Source: an uncultured Bacilli bacterium
GTDB lineage: Bacteria > Bacillota_I > Bacilli_A > RF39 > UBA660
Assembly (NCBI GenBank): GCA_944373065.1
Contig: CALWAJ010000051.1
Location: forward strand, 1 to 9,087
DNA length: 9,087 nt
Reading direction: 5' to 3'
Shown in pieces: positions 1-7,234 of the stretch. The notes beneath the pieces are model-generated. The model was not told where the DNA came from. It made no database searches and saw only the letters and a program-made list of their open reading frames with translations. The translations under genes and the position numbers were made by a program. Positions within the stretch are counted from its first letter, which is position 1. The number at the start of each line of letters is the position of its first letter.

Positions 1-35
1 AAAAAGTGTTCACTGAATTCCTTAAAAAGTGTTCA
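1..35. repeat. Two direct copies of a 12-base repeat at the window edge
   Basis: AAAAAGTGTTCA occurs at 1-12 and again at 24-35, a period of 23 bases. CTGAA at 13-17 and TTCAG at 37-41 form a short inverted pair around the second copy. Read on the minus strand the unit is TGAACACTTTTT. Closely spaced repeats of this kind occur at the ends of IS21-family elements and in operators. No transposase is visible, since the window starts here, so the identity is unresolved. No gene is seen in 1-110. Confidence 0.5.
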
Positions 36-76
36 TTTCAGTTGATAAAAATAAAAAAATAACAGCTTTAAGACCA

Positions 77-112
77 TAATAAAAGAGATAAGTTTGATTT
101 GCTTATCTCTTT
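77..112 (-). terminator. Intrinsic terminator of the LCP gene
   Basis: A perfect 11-bp inverted repeat, AAAGAGATAAG (82-92) and CTTATCTCTTT (102-112), has a 9-base loop. On the minus strand it is followed by a T-rich stretch (TTTTATTAT). The first stem arm includes two bases of the LCP stop codon (111-113), so the terminator begins at the very end of the gene. The U-tract is interrupted, and a second T-rich stretch follows further along the transcript (about 49-62). Confidence 0.75.
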
Positions 113-2165
113 ATTCTGTAGTAGCACCATCAGGATTAGTATCAGTACCAGGTTTTTCTTCTCCACCATCTGTTCCACCTTGACTACCACTATTGCCTCC
201 AGTAGTGCCACCTTGTTGATTGCCTCCATTATTACCACCAGGTGACGGTACAACAGGTATCTCACTACCATTATCACCCTTATCATCTTCATCATCAGTA
301 TTATCAGTAGGTGGAGTATAAACTGGCTCATCATCATCGTCATCGTCATCGTTATATTCACTACCTGATAATGTTAACACAACACTACCACTTATTAAGT
401 CTATCCTTTTATTAGCAGGTAAGCTTTGACTAACTACATAGCCACTGTCACCTTTAAAGGTAACTTTTATTCCATGAGCATTAGCATAACTCTGCGCTTG
501 ACTTTTACTATCTCCAGTAAAATCAGGTAATAAATCATATGAAAAAGCCGTTTTATAAGGACCAGTTCCTGTTACCGTTTTCTCATAATCAGGATCATTA
601 ATAGAGAAGGAGAATTCTTTAATCATGTTAGGCTCTTTTTCACCAAGATTAATTTTCATCGCTTCTATAATATCATCACGACTCTTAGTATTTGGTACAT
701 AATCCCAAAGTACCATTCTACTTCTCTCATCATAAATCATTTGTCCAGTACCATCTAAATATAATTGTTCAATATTAATAAGGTCAGCATCATCTTTTTG
801 TAGAGCATTATTCATAATATCTTTAGCAATATCATAGAATGACAAAATCTGTTGTTCTGTAAAATTAGTATCAAGATTATTAGTAACGGTATTTAAAACT
901 TCCATTACTTGATTAATACTCTTCATATCTTTAACTTTATTTAATATTCCTTGAATAACTAACTGTTGATTTAAACCTCTATCTAAATCTCCAGCAGCAA
1001 GCTGTTTTCTATTTCTTGCAAGTACTAAAGCTTGTTCTCCATTTAATGTTTGTAATCCTTCATTTATACAAACTTCTCCTTCACGATTAGAATTATCAGT
1101 ACATAAATCTTGTGGCACTTCAACAGTAATTCCACCTAAAGTATCAACTAAAGTAACTAAACCTTTAAAATTAATCTTAGCATAATAGTCAATAGTAACA
1201 TCAAAATAATTTTCAATCGTACTCATCATACAGTCAGTACCATAAGCTGCTGCATGAGTTATTTTATTTTCAGGAGTACCACTCCAACATGCAATTGGTA
1301 CATAACTATCACGAGGGATACTTAACATCGTAGCATTTAAAGTATTAGGATTAAAGGTAATTAAAATTAAACTATCTCCATTAGCAACTGTATTTTTAGA
1401 TAAACCTTCTTCTGCTGAATCAACACCCATTAATAAAATTGTAAATGGTTCTGTTACACTTTTACCAGCTGAAGATTTTTCTCTATCACTAGTACTAGCT
1501 TTTTTCATCTTTTTCTCTTGCGTTAAAATAATTCTTGTTTCCTCACTTATATTTTCATAAGTTTCCATACTTGTAAACATTGAAGGATAATCAGTTGGAA
1601 CAAATATAGCATCTATCTCTCCATCATATAAATCTGCCATTAATGAAAAATAATCTTCATATTCTTCAATATCATTTTCATCTTTCAAATTATTTTCATC
1701 AATAACTTCATTAGGAATAATATTTCCTTCAGGTGATGACTTATCAGCAAGAATACCTATTTTATTATCACTTAAATCCTCTACATCTTGAATTTCACTA
1801 TCACTTTTAACTATTAAACTACTAGAATAAGTAACATAGTCTCTATTAATACTAGATAAAGTCCCATATGCATACATTATAAGACCTGATATAGCACAGT
1901 TTAAGATTAAATATAGTATTAAAAGAAAAGTTAAAAGCCTCGCTTTTTTCTCTTTGTGTCGTCTTTTTGACCTAACTTTAAAGATAATAATTATATCAAA
2001 GACGACAAACACGCCAATTATTATATATCTTATGACTTCTTCAACCGGTCCTAATAGTAATATATTATAAATTGCAAAGAGACTTGAAAGTATTACAACA
2101 ACACTTAAAATAGCAAGCCAAAGTCGGCATTTTTTATTCTTTTTTTCTTCTTTATTTTTTCTCAT
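111..2165 (-). CDS. LCP-family (LytR-CpsA-Psr) protein with three membrane segments, SBP-like and PASTA-like domains
   Basis: This 684-residue protein most likely transfers wall polymers (teichoic acid or capsule type) from a lipid carrier to peptidoglycan on the outer face of the membrane, the known LCP role. A basic N-terminus precedes three membrane segments (about 13-38, 45-63, 76-99). Residues 112-215 resemble part of a solute-binding-protein fold. The LCP domain spans about 240-413 and has GVDS (D249), GDS (D264), SIPRDS (R285) and R384/R386 with GDLDRG (D393, R396), the usual phosphate-binding residues. A PASTA-like domain covers about 543-601. The tail holds a run of seven Asp (606-612), then low-complexity Gly/Asn/Thr/Ser sequence. 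Extracellular cysteines 293, 312, 355 and 366 could form disulfides. GGAGG at 2174-2178 lies 8 bases before the ATG. It is divergent from the wall operon. The LCP assignment is strong; substrate and exact reaction are inferred. Confidence 0.92.
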   Translation of the reverse strand: MRKNKEEKKNKKCRLWLAILSVVVILSSLFAIYNILLLGPVEEVIRYIIIGVFVVFDIIIIFKVRSKRRHKEKKARLLTFLLILYLILNCAISGLIMYAYGTLSSINRDYVTYSSSLIVKSDSEIQDVEDLSDNKIGILADKSSPEGNIIPNEVIDENNLKDENDIEEYEDYFSLMADLYDGEIDAIFVPTDYPSMFTSMETYENISEETRIILTQEKKMKKASTSDREKSSAGKSVTEPFTILLMGVDSAEEGLSKNTVANGDSLILITFNPNTLNATMLSIPRDSYVPIACWSGTPENKITHAAAYGTDCMMSTIENYFDVTIDYYAKINFKGLVTLVDTLGGITVEVPQDLCTDNSNREGEVCINEGLQTLNGEQALVLARNRKQLAAGDLDRGLNQQLVIQGILNKVKDMKSINQVMEVLNTVTNNLDTNFTEQQILSFYDIAKDIMNNALQKDDADLINIEQLYLDGTGQMIYDERSRMVLWDYVPNTKSRDDIIEAMKINLGEKEPNMIKEFSFSINDPDYEKTVTGTGPYKTAFSYDLLPDFTGDSKSQAQSYANAHGIKVTFKGDSGYVVSQSLPANKRIDLISGSVVLTLSGSEYNDDDDDDDEPVYTPPTDNTDDEDDKGDNGSEIPVVPSPGGNNGGNQQGGTTGGNSGSQGGTDGGEEKPGTDTNPDGATTE

Positions 2166-2208
2166 TTAATTAACCTCCAATGTATTAAACATAAATAGTT
2201 ACCCTATA

Positions 2209-2237
2209 ATTATAGACTATAATTTGTTTCTTTTCAA
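2209..2237 (-). promoter_or_regulatory. Sigma-A-type promoter for the LCP gene
   Basis: On the minus strand, TTGAAA (2232-2237) and TATAAT (2209-2214) are separated by exactly 17 bases. This gives a leader of about 40 bases before the GGAGG ribosome binding site and the ATG at 2165. Confidence 0.7.
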
Positions 2238-2257
2238 CTTTTCCCTATATACCTATT

Positions 2258-2268
2258 GTCAAGTTGAC
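2258..2268. promoter_or_regulatory. Short palindrome between the divergent promoters
   Basis: GTCAAGTTGAC reads GTCAA-G-TTGAC, a 5-bp inverted repeat around one base, lying upstream of both gene starts. It creates TTGAC-like -35 elements on both strands. On the plus strand TTGACG (2264-2269) is followed 18 bases later by TATATT (2288-2293), a possible second promoter for the operon. It could be an operator shared by the two units, or chance; no regulator is identified. Confidence 0.3.
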
Positions 2269-2317
2269 GCTTTCCTATCTATAAATATATATTAATACTT
2301 ACTTTTGTCGAACTTTC

Positions 2318-2326
2318 TGATATAAT
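2318..2326 (+). promoter_or_regulatory. Extended -10 promoter of the four-gene wall operon
   Basis: TGATATAAT is a perfect extended -10 element (TGn-TATAAT). No good -35 lies 17 bases upstream, which is common for extended -10 promoters. The start of transcription would fall near 2333, leaving a leader of about 20 bases. AGGAG at 2341-2345 sits 10 bases before the ATG at 2356. Confidence 0.65.
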
Positions 2327-2355
2327 GTTTATATAAGAATAGGAGTTGATAAGTT

Positions 2356-4173
2356 ATGAAGAAGATAACTTGTATAGGACTTATCTTTATTATGCTTTTT
2401 ACTTTTATTCCTACGGTATCTGCAAGTAGTTATATAGTGTTAAATACTAATAAATATTTTCGAGAGAAACCTGGAGGAGCTTTAATAGAAGATGCTAATG
2501 ATGGAGTGTTATTAGCAGGTACTAAAGTTGATTTAATTAGTAAAGATGGCAGTAGTGGATATGGTTGTAAAAATCCTTGGTACAAAGTTAGCTATAATGG
2601 AAAAGTTGGTTATATTTGTTCCAGCGACCAAGCAGTTATTGAAGTAAGTGATGTAGATCTTAATGGTGACTTTGAAAAAGAAATGTTAAATAAAGGTTTT
2701 TTAGAAAGTTACTTACCTTATTTAAAAGCAATACATGAAAAACATCCTAATTGGACATTTACAGCTGTGCTTACTAATCTTGATTTTAATAGCGCTGTTA
2801 CAAATGAAAGTTATGGGGAAATTAGTCTAATAGATGGAACTGATGAGTCTTTAAGGAGTAAAGAACTTCCATATTATCAAAATGGTACTTATAAAGAAAT
2901 AGAGCCCGGTTGGTATGTGGCAAGTAGAGATACTGTTTCTTATTATTTAGACCCAAGAAATTTCTTATCTGAAGAATATATCTTTATGTTTGAAAATTTA
3001 AAATACAATGCTTCTATTCAAACAGAAGAAGCAGTAAGAGGAGTTACTAGTGGTACTTTCTTAAATACTAATGAATACTTAGATATTTTAATGAAGACAG
3101 CTAAAACTTATAATGTTAGTCCTGTTTATCTAGCTAGTAGAATTAGACAAGAAAAAGGTAGTACTGATAGTATTTCCACAACAGGTGGTACTTTCACCTA
3201 TGAAGTTGATAATAATTGTTTAACTAATTTAGGTTATCAAGGCAATTCTAATAGCTTTGAAGCTTTAAATTCTTGTGGTAATGGCGCTACTTATAGTGGT
3301 ATTTATAATTACTTTAATATTGGGGCCTATGGTTCTTATAAATCTCCTCAACTAAGAGGACTTATCTGGGCTAATGGTGGAATTAATGCTTCTATTCATG
3401 ATTATAATAGACCTTGGAATAGTAAAGAGAAAGCTATTATGGGTGGAGCAGAGTATATAGTTAGTAAATATATAGATGCAAATCAAAATACTTTATATTA
3501 TCAAAAATTTAATGTCTCACCATCTGCAACATATCCTATTTATACTCATCAATATATGACTAATATAAGAGCTCATTCACAGGAAGCTTATAGTACTTAT
3601 AAAAGTTATAGAGATAACAATCTTTTAAATAACACTTATGAATTTTTAATTCCTGTTTATAATAACATGCCTCATGATAATGAAGTAATACTACCAGATG
3701 ATACAAAAGAAGAAGAAATTGTTACAACTCCTGATATTGATATTAATACTGGAGTAGTAGCATCTGGCTATAAAATAGATAGTGATACTATTTCTAATAT
3801 TTCCTTTAATACAAGTATTGATACTATTAACAATAGATTGAGTAGTATAAATGCTAACTTAAAAGTTACAGATTATCTAGATAGATATGGAAACAAAGCT
3901 AGTGGTAATGTAGGTACAGGAGATACTTTAGTAATTAGTAATGGAACAACTACAAAGTCTTATAAAATTATTATTTATGGAGATAATAATGGTGATGGTA
4001 AAGTTAGTGTTGTTGATTTACTTAGAGTTCAAAAAGATATTTTAGGAAGTAGTAGTATGTCTTCATATGATAAAAAAGCTAGTGATATTAATAAAGATGG
4101 TAAAGTAGATGTTGTTGACTTATTAAGAGTTCAAAAACAAATACTTGGCAATAATGTAATAGAACAGGAGTGA
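2356..4173 (+). CDS. Secreted SH3b-glucosaminidase (peptidoglycan hydrolase) with C-terminal type I dockerin
   Basis: This 605-residue exported protein is predicted to cleave N-acetylglucosaminyl bonds in peptidoglycan. A signal peptide (1 to about 24) is followed by a bacterial SH3 domain (about 27-95, wall binding). The glucosaminidase domain (about 108-418) contains SRIRQEKG with E266 as the likely catalytic acid, then YNYFNIGAYGS (317-327) and RPWNSKEKA (352-360), which match the LytD/GH73-like fold. A small beta-rich module (about 462-541) precedes a dockerin at 542-600. Its two calcium loops fit DxNxDGxxxxxD exactly: D543, N545, D547, D554 and D577, N579, D581, D588. Both loops carry Val-Val just before the last Asp. 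Cysteines 71/88 and 288/307 are probably disulfide pairs. It is first in an operon and ends 9 bases before a cohesin gene, so it is probably docked to that protein. Family and dockerin are clear; the exact glycosidic bond is inferred. Confidence 0.93.
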   Translation: MKKITCIGLIFIMLFTFIPTVSASSYIVLNTNKYFREKPGGALIEDANDGVLLAGTKVDLISKDGSSGYGCKNPWYKVSYNGKVGYICSSDQAVIEVSDVDLNGDFEKEMLNKGFLESYLPYLKAIHEKHPNWTFTAVLTNLDFNSAVTNESYGEISLIDGTDESLRSKELPYYQNGTYKEIEPGWYVASRDTVSYYLDPRNFLSEEYIFMFENLKYNASIQTEEAVRGVTSGTFLNTNEYLDILMKTAKTYNVSPVYLASRIRQEKGSTDSISTTGGTFTYEVDNNCLTNLGYQGNSNSFEALNSCGNGATYSGIYNYFNIGAYGSYKSPQLRGLIWANGGINASIHDYNRPWNSKEKAIMGGAEYIVSKYIDANQNTLYYQKFNVSPSATYPIYTHQYMTNIRAHSQEAYSTYKSYRDNNLLNNTYEFLIPVYNNMPHDNEVILPDDTKEEEIVTTPDIDINTGVVASGYKIDSDTISNISFNTSIDTINNRLSSINANLKVTDYLDRYGNKASGNVGTGDTLVISNGTTTKSYKIIIYGDNNGDGKVSVVDLLRVQKDILGSSSMSSYDKKASDINKDGKVDVVDLLRVQKQILGNNVIEQE

Positions 4174-4182
4174 TAAGTTAAC

Positions 4183-5508
4183 ATGAAGAAGATATTATTT
4201 ATAATAGGACTTAGCTTCCTTTTCTTTTGTCCATATATCGTAAATGCTGCTTCCATTTCTGTTGCAGGAACAACAGCATCAGGAACGGTAGGAGGAAATA
4301 TTACTGTTAGAGTTAATATAAATGAGCCAAGTGGTTTAGGAAGCTGGGAATATAGTTTAGATTATGATAGTAATGTTTTACAACTTTTAAGTGGTAACAC
4401 TCATGTTGTAGGATATGTTTCTAGTGAAGGACAGACAAATCAAAGTTATACTTATACCTTTAGAGTTAAAGGAACAGGAAAGACGACAATATCAGTTAAA
4501 AACACAGCCATTGCCTCTTGGGATGAAGTAGTTACAAGTCCAACAGATAGTACTGTTATAAATTTAGTAGCAAGAGAAGAAGTTGAAGAAAGTTATAGTG
4601 ATGATAATAATCTTGCTAGTCTAGAAGTAGAAGGGCTTACTTTAAGTCCAGAGTTTAATAAAAATACTACAAGCTATAATGTTTCAGCAGAAAGTGATAC
4701 TACAAGTGTTACTGTAAATGCGAAAGCAAGTGATAGTAAAGCCAAAGTAAGGGGAACAGGAGAAATAGAAGTCCATGAAGGTGCTAATACTATTAATGTT
4801 GTGGTGGAAGCTGAAAACGGAGCTACTAAAACTTATACTATTGTTGTCAATGTTGAAGAAAAGAATCCTATTAATGTAAAAGTTAATAAAGAAAACTTAA
4901 GTGTTGTTAGGAAAACTGATGAATTAAAAGATTTACTTAAAGATTATTTTATAGAGACCACTATTAAAATGAATGATGAAGAAGTACCAGCTTATAAAAT
5001 AGAAGCGATAAATGTTACTTTAGTTGCCTTAAAAGATGATAAAGGTAATATTAACTTTTATATTTATGATGATGGTAAATACTCTTTATATAAGGAACTA
5101 AGTAATGGAAATCTTACTATTCATCTTTTAGATAATGGTAAAATACCATCTAATTACAAAAAATATACTGTAAAAATAGATGGTAAAGAATATAGTGTCT
5201 ATAAATTAAATAAAGACTCTAAATTTTATCTAGTCTATGGAGAAAATGTTGAAACAGGTAAAAAAGGCCTATATTTATATGATAGTATTGATAAGACTAT
5301 ACAAAGATATTATCAAGAAGAAGTAGATAGTCTAAAAGATAAATTAAGAATTAGTTCTTTTATAATTATTGGCCTTATAAGCTTAATTGTTATATTATTA
5401 ATAATTTTCTTAATAGCATTACATACTAAAAATAATAGTAAAAGAAAAAATAAAAAAGAAATAAAAAAGAGATTAAAACAAGAAAGAAATGATTTCTTAA
5501 AAGATTAG
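4183..5508 (+). CDS. Membrane-anchored cohesin and cadherin-like surface protein
   Basis: This 441-residue protein has a signal peptide (1-22). A cohesin-like beta-sandwich follows (about 24-130; GSWEYSLDYDSNVLQLLSG at 53-71 is the typical strand-loop pattern). A cadherin-like beta-sandwich (about 143-224) has the characteristic LxSLxxxG...SPxF...Y pattern and a TYTIVV end. A further extracellular region (230-380) is not recognised. A transmembrane helix (about 390-413) leads to a very basic cytoplasmic tail (416-441). It probably acts as a receptor that holds dockerin proteins at the membrane. The neighbouring upstream gene encodes a dockerin, the obvious partner. AGGAG (4166-4170) lies inside the end of the upstream gene, giving tight coupling. 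It has no cysteine outside the signal peptide. The cohesin call rests on pattern and neighbour; a general carbohydrate-binding sandwich is the alternative. Confidence 0.8.
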   Translation: MKKILFIIGLSFLFFCPYIVNAASISVAGTTASGTVGGNITVRVNINEPSGLGSWEYSLDYDSNVLQLLSGNTHVVGYVSSEGQTNQSYTYTFRVKGTGKTTISVKNTAIASWDEVVTSPTDSTVINLVAREEVEESYSDDNNLASLEVEGLTLSPEFNKNTTSYNVSAESDTTSVTVNAKASDSKAKVRGTGEIEVHEGANTINVVVEAENGATKTYTIVVNVEEKNPINVKVNKENLSVVRKTDELKDLLKDYFIETTIKMNDEEVPAYKIEAINVTLVALKDDKGNINFYIYDDGKYSLYKELSNGNLTIHLLDNGKIPSNYKKYTVKIDGKEYSVYKLNKDSKFYLVYGENVETGKKGLYLYDSIDKTIQRYYQEEVDSLKDKLRISSFIIIGLISLIVILLIIFLIALHTKNNSKRKNKKEIKKRLKQERNDFLKD

Positions 5509-5520
5509 GAGTGTAGTTTT

Positions 5521-6156
5521 ATGGAAGCAAAGCATCAAAATAAAAATAAACATCTAGGGGTAATGATATTTATTGGATTTTTATTAATCGTTATTGGCAT
5601 TATCTCTTATATAATTATAAATTATAATAATGACCAAGCTGAAGTTAAAAAGAGAATGGATGTTGTTCGTAATTCTTATGAGACATTTAAGAAAGATGTA
5701 GAGTCTTTTAATAAAATAAGAGATAATATCTACAGTGAAGTTTTAAGTGATACCTATTATCAAAGCTTAAAAGATAATGATACAAGTTATAAAGTGTTGT
5801 ATCAAACTTATGACGAAAGTTTAAAAAAAATAGATAAAGATTATGACAAGGTAAAAGATAAATGTATTAATGTTTTACATCCTGATGCAGATGTTAACAA
5901 TAAATGTGAAGCGATAGTAGCAGGATATGAAGAAGTAGTTAATACATATATAAGTGATGTTAATAGTTATAATGCCCTTATTGATTCTTATAATAAGTGG
6001 TTAAATGATAATAATAGTAGTGATTCTAAATTAGAGAAAATTAAGTTAGATAGAGATTACTTAGATATAAATGGAGATAGAGAATATAACGGTAGAAAAG
6101 ATATAGAAACAGAAATAAGTGATGAAGATAATACAGGAGCTGAGCCTAGTGAATAA
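5521..6156 (+). CDS. Single-pass membrane protein with helical extracellular domain, function unknown
   Basis: This 211-residue protein is not recognised. A short basic N-terminus precedes one membrane helix (about 13-34) with no cleavable signal, so the rest should lie outside the cell. Residues 37-165 are rich in Lys, Asp, Asn and Tyr with heptad-like spacing, suggesting a helical bundle or coiled coil. The region contains C115 and C129, probably one disulfide. The last 40 residues are strongly acidic and probably disordered. AGGAG at 5507-5511 overlaps the stop codon of the cohesin gene, and its own end overlaps the glycosidase start, so it is translated as part of the operon. A structural or adaptor role in the envelope complex is inferred from context only. 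Confidence 0.85.
   Translation: MEAKHQNKNKHLGVMIFIGFLLIVIGIISYIIINYNNDQAEVKKRMDVVRNSYETFKKDVESFNKIRDNIYSEVLSDTYYQSLKDNDTSYKVLYQTYDESLKKIDKDYDKVKDKCINVLHPDADVNNKCEAIVAGYEEVVNTYISDVNSYNALIDSYNKWLNDNNSSDSKLEKIKLDRDYLDINGDREYNGRKDIETEISDEDNTGAEPSE
6135..6151 (+). promoter_or_regulatory. Ribosome binding site and GTG start of the glycosidase gene
   Basis: AGGAG (6135-6139) lies 9 bases before GTG at 6149-6151. An in-frame GTG at 6119 and ATG at 6122 have no ribosome binding site and would put about 35 bases of overlap on the previous gene. The 6149 start leaves the 8-base overlap GTGAATAA, in which TAA ends the upstream gene, a common translational coupling arrangement. Confidence 0.75.
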
Positions 6157-7234
6157 AAGAGATTTAGATAAGACAATTTTGATGCCTAGTATTGCTAATG
6201 AATTGAAAAAGGAAAAAAAGAAAGAAAAGAAGATAATTACCAAAATCATAATAGCTCTATTTATAATAGGAAGTTCCTTTTCCTTATTTCTATTCTATGG
6301 ACCAATAGATGGCTTTAGAAACTTTTGGATAACTTCTGCAATGACTTCTATGTCTCATCAATATTTAGCTACATGGTTTTATAATAATGATGTTATTAAT
6401 GACGTACTAGCTAATAATCATATAATTGAAGTAGATGAGACTACTAATCCTAATTTAATTAATTTTAAAGATTATGATACTAAAGGAAAAATTTATGAAA
6501 ATGAATATGAAAAAGAGATTTTAACTAAAGATCCTGGTAATGACTTATATAAAGTTATTGAAGTTAGTGGTAGTGGTTATCAAGGATATTTAGTAGCAAT
6601 ATATGACCCATCACGTGTTTCTATAGCTACTACTAATTATCTTGGTAAAAGAGGAGAGACTATTACTACAGTTGCTAAAAGAGAAAAAGCTATAATTGCT
6701 ATTAATGCTGGAGGATTTTATGATCCTGATTGGAATTCAAATGGTGCCCTACCTCATGGTACAGTTATTAAAGATGGAAAAGTTGTAAGTGATTATGATG
6801 ATGCTAAGATGGGTGGAGGCTTTGTAGGTTTTACCAATGATGATAAACTAGTTCTTGGCAAGATGAGTGCTGATGAGGCTCTTGCTATGGGAATTAGAGA
6901 TGCAGTTGAATTTGGGCCTTTCTTAATTGTTAATGGTAAAAGTAGTTTTGTTAAAGGTAATGGTGGTTGGGGTATTGCTCCAAGAACTGCTATTGGTCAA
7001 AGAAAAGATGGTATTGTCTTATTCTTAGTAATTAATGGACGCCTTGCAACTTCAATCGGTGCTGATATGGGAGATTTAACAGAGATAATGGAAAACTATG
7101 GTGCTGTTAATGCTGCTAATATGGATGGCGGTAGCTCTAGTGCTTTAGTAATCAATAATGAAATTATCAATCATCCAGTAGCAGGCGGAGAGAATGGTCT
7201 TAGAGATATACCAACATTTTGGATAGTTAAGTAA
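6149..7234 (+). CDS. Membrane-anchored phosphodiester glycosidase family protein (NAGPA domain)
   Basis: From the GTG at 6149 this is a 361-residue protein. A Lys-rich cytoplasmic N-terminus (about 15-28) leads into one membrane helix (about 29-50), leaving the catalytic part outside. The NAGPA-type domain (about 143-360) shows INAGGF (185-190), PRTAIGQ (278-284) and NMDGGSSS (324-331), hallmarks of the family named after N-acetylglucosamine-1-phosphodiester alpha-N-acetylglucosaminidase. Such enzymes remove sugars linked through phosphodiesters; bacterial members are often annotated as exopolysaccharide-related. Last in the four-gene operon, it may trim phosphate-linked wall or surface glycans, opposite in sense to the LCP ligase encoded divergently. 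It has no cysteine. Family assignment is strong; the substrate is unknown. The longer start at 6119 would add 10 residues. Confidence 0.9.
   Translation: MNKRDLDKTILMPSIANELKKEKKKEKKIITKIIIALFIIGSSFSLFLFYGPIDGFRNFWITSAMTSMSHQYLATWFYNNDVINDVLANNHIIEVDETTNPNLINFKDYDTKGKIYENEYEKEILTKDPGNDLYKVIEVSGSGYQGYLVAIYDPSRVSIATTNYLGKRGETITTVAKREKAIIAINAGGFYDPDWNSNGALPHGTVIKDGKVVSDYDDAKMGGGFVGFTNDDKLVLGKMSADEALAMGIRDAVEFGPFLIVNGKSSFVKGNGGWGIAPRTAIGQRKDGIVLFLVINGRLATSIGADMGDLTEIMENYGAVNAANMDGGSSSALVINNEIINHPVAGGENGLRDIPTFWIVK

Noticed and set aside
306..360. CRISPR or tandem-repeat array in the repetitive codons near 330-355
   Set aside because: The repeats are Asp codons (TCATCG on the plus strand) within the in-frame tail of the LCP gene.
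68..361. 97-residue minus-strand reading frame rich in Met, Ile and Leu
   Set aside because: It is a shadow of the repetitive poly-Asp and Gly-rich tail of the LCP gene in another frame, with no credible start context.
2166..2355. Riboswitch or T-box in the divergent intergenic region
   Set aside because: The leaders are only about 20 to 40 bases and no conserved riboswitch motif or terminator is present.
6119..6148. Upstream GTG/ATG starts for the glycosidase gene
   Set aside because: They lack a ribosome binding site and lengthen the overlap; GTG at 6149 has AGGAG at a suitable distance.
6061..6249. 62-residue minus-strand reading frame that looks hydrophobic
   Set aside because: It is antisense to the junction of two coupled operon genes, and its Phe/Ile richness just mirrors Lys-rich coding sequence on the plus strand.
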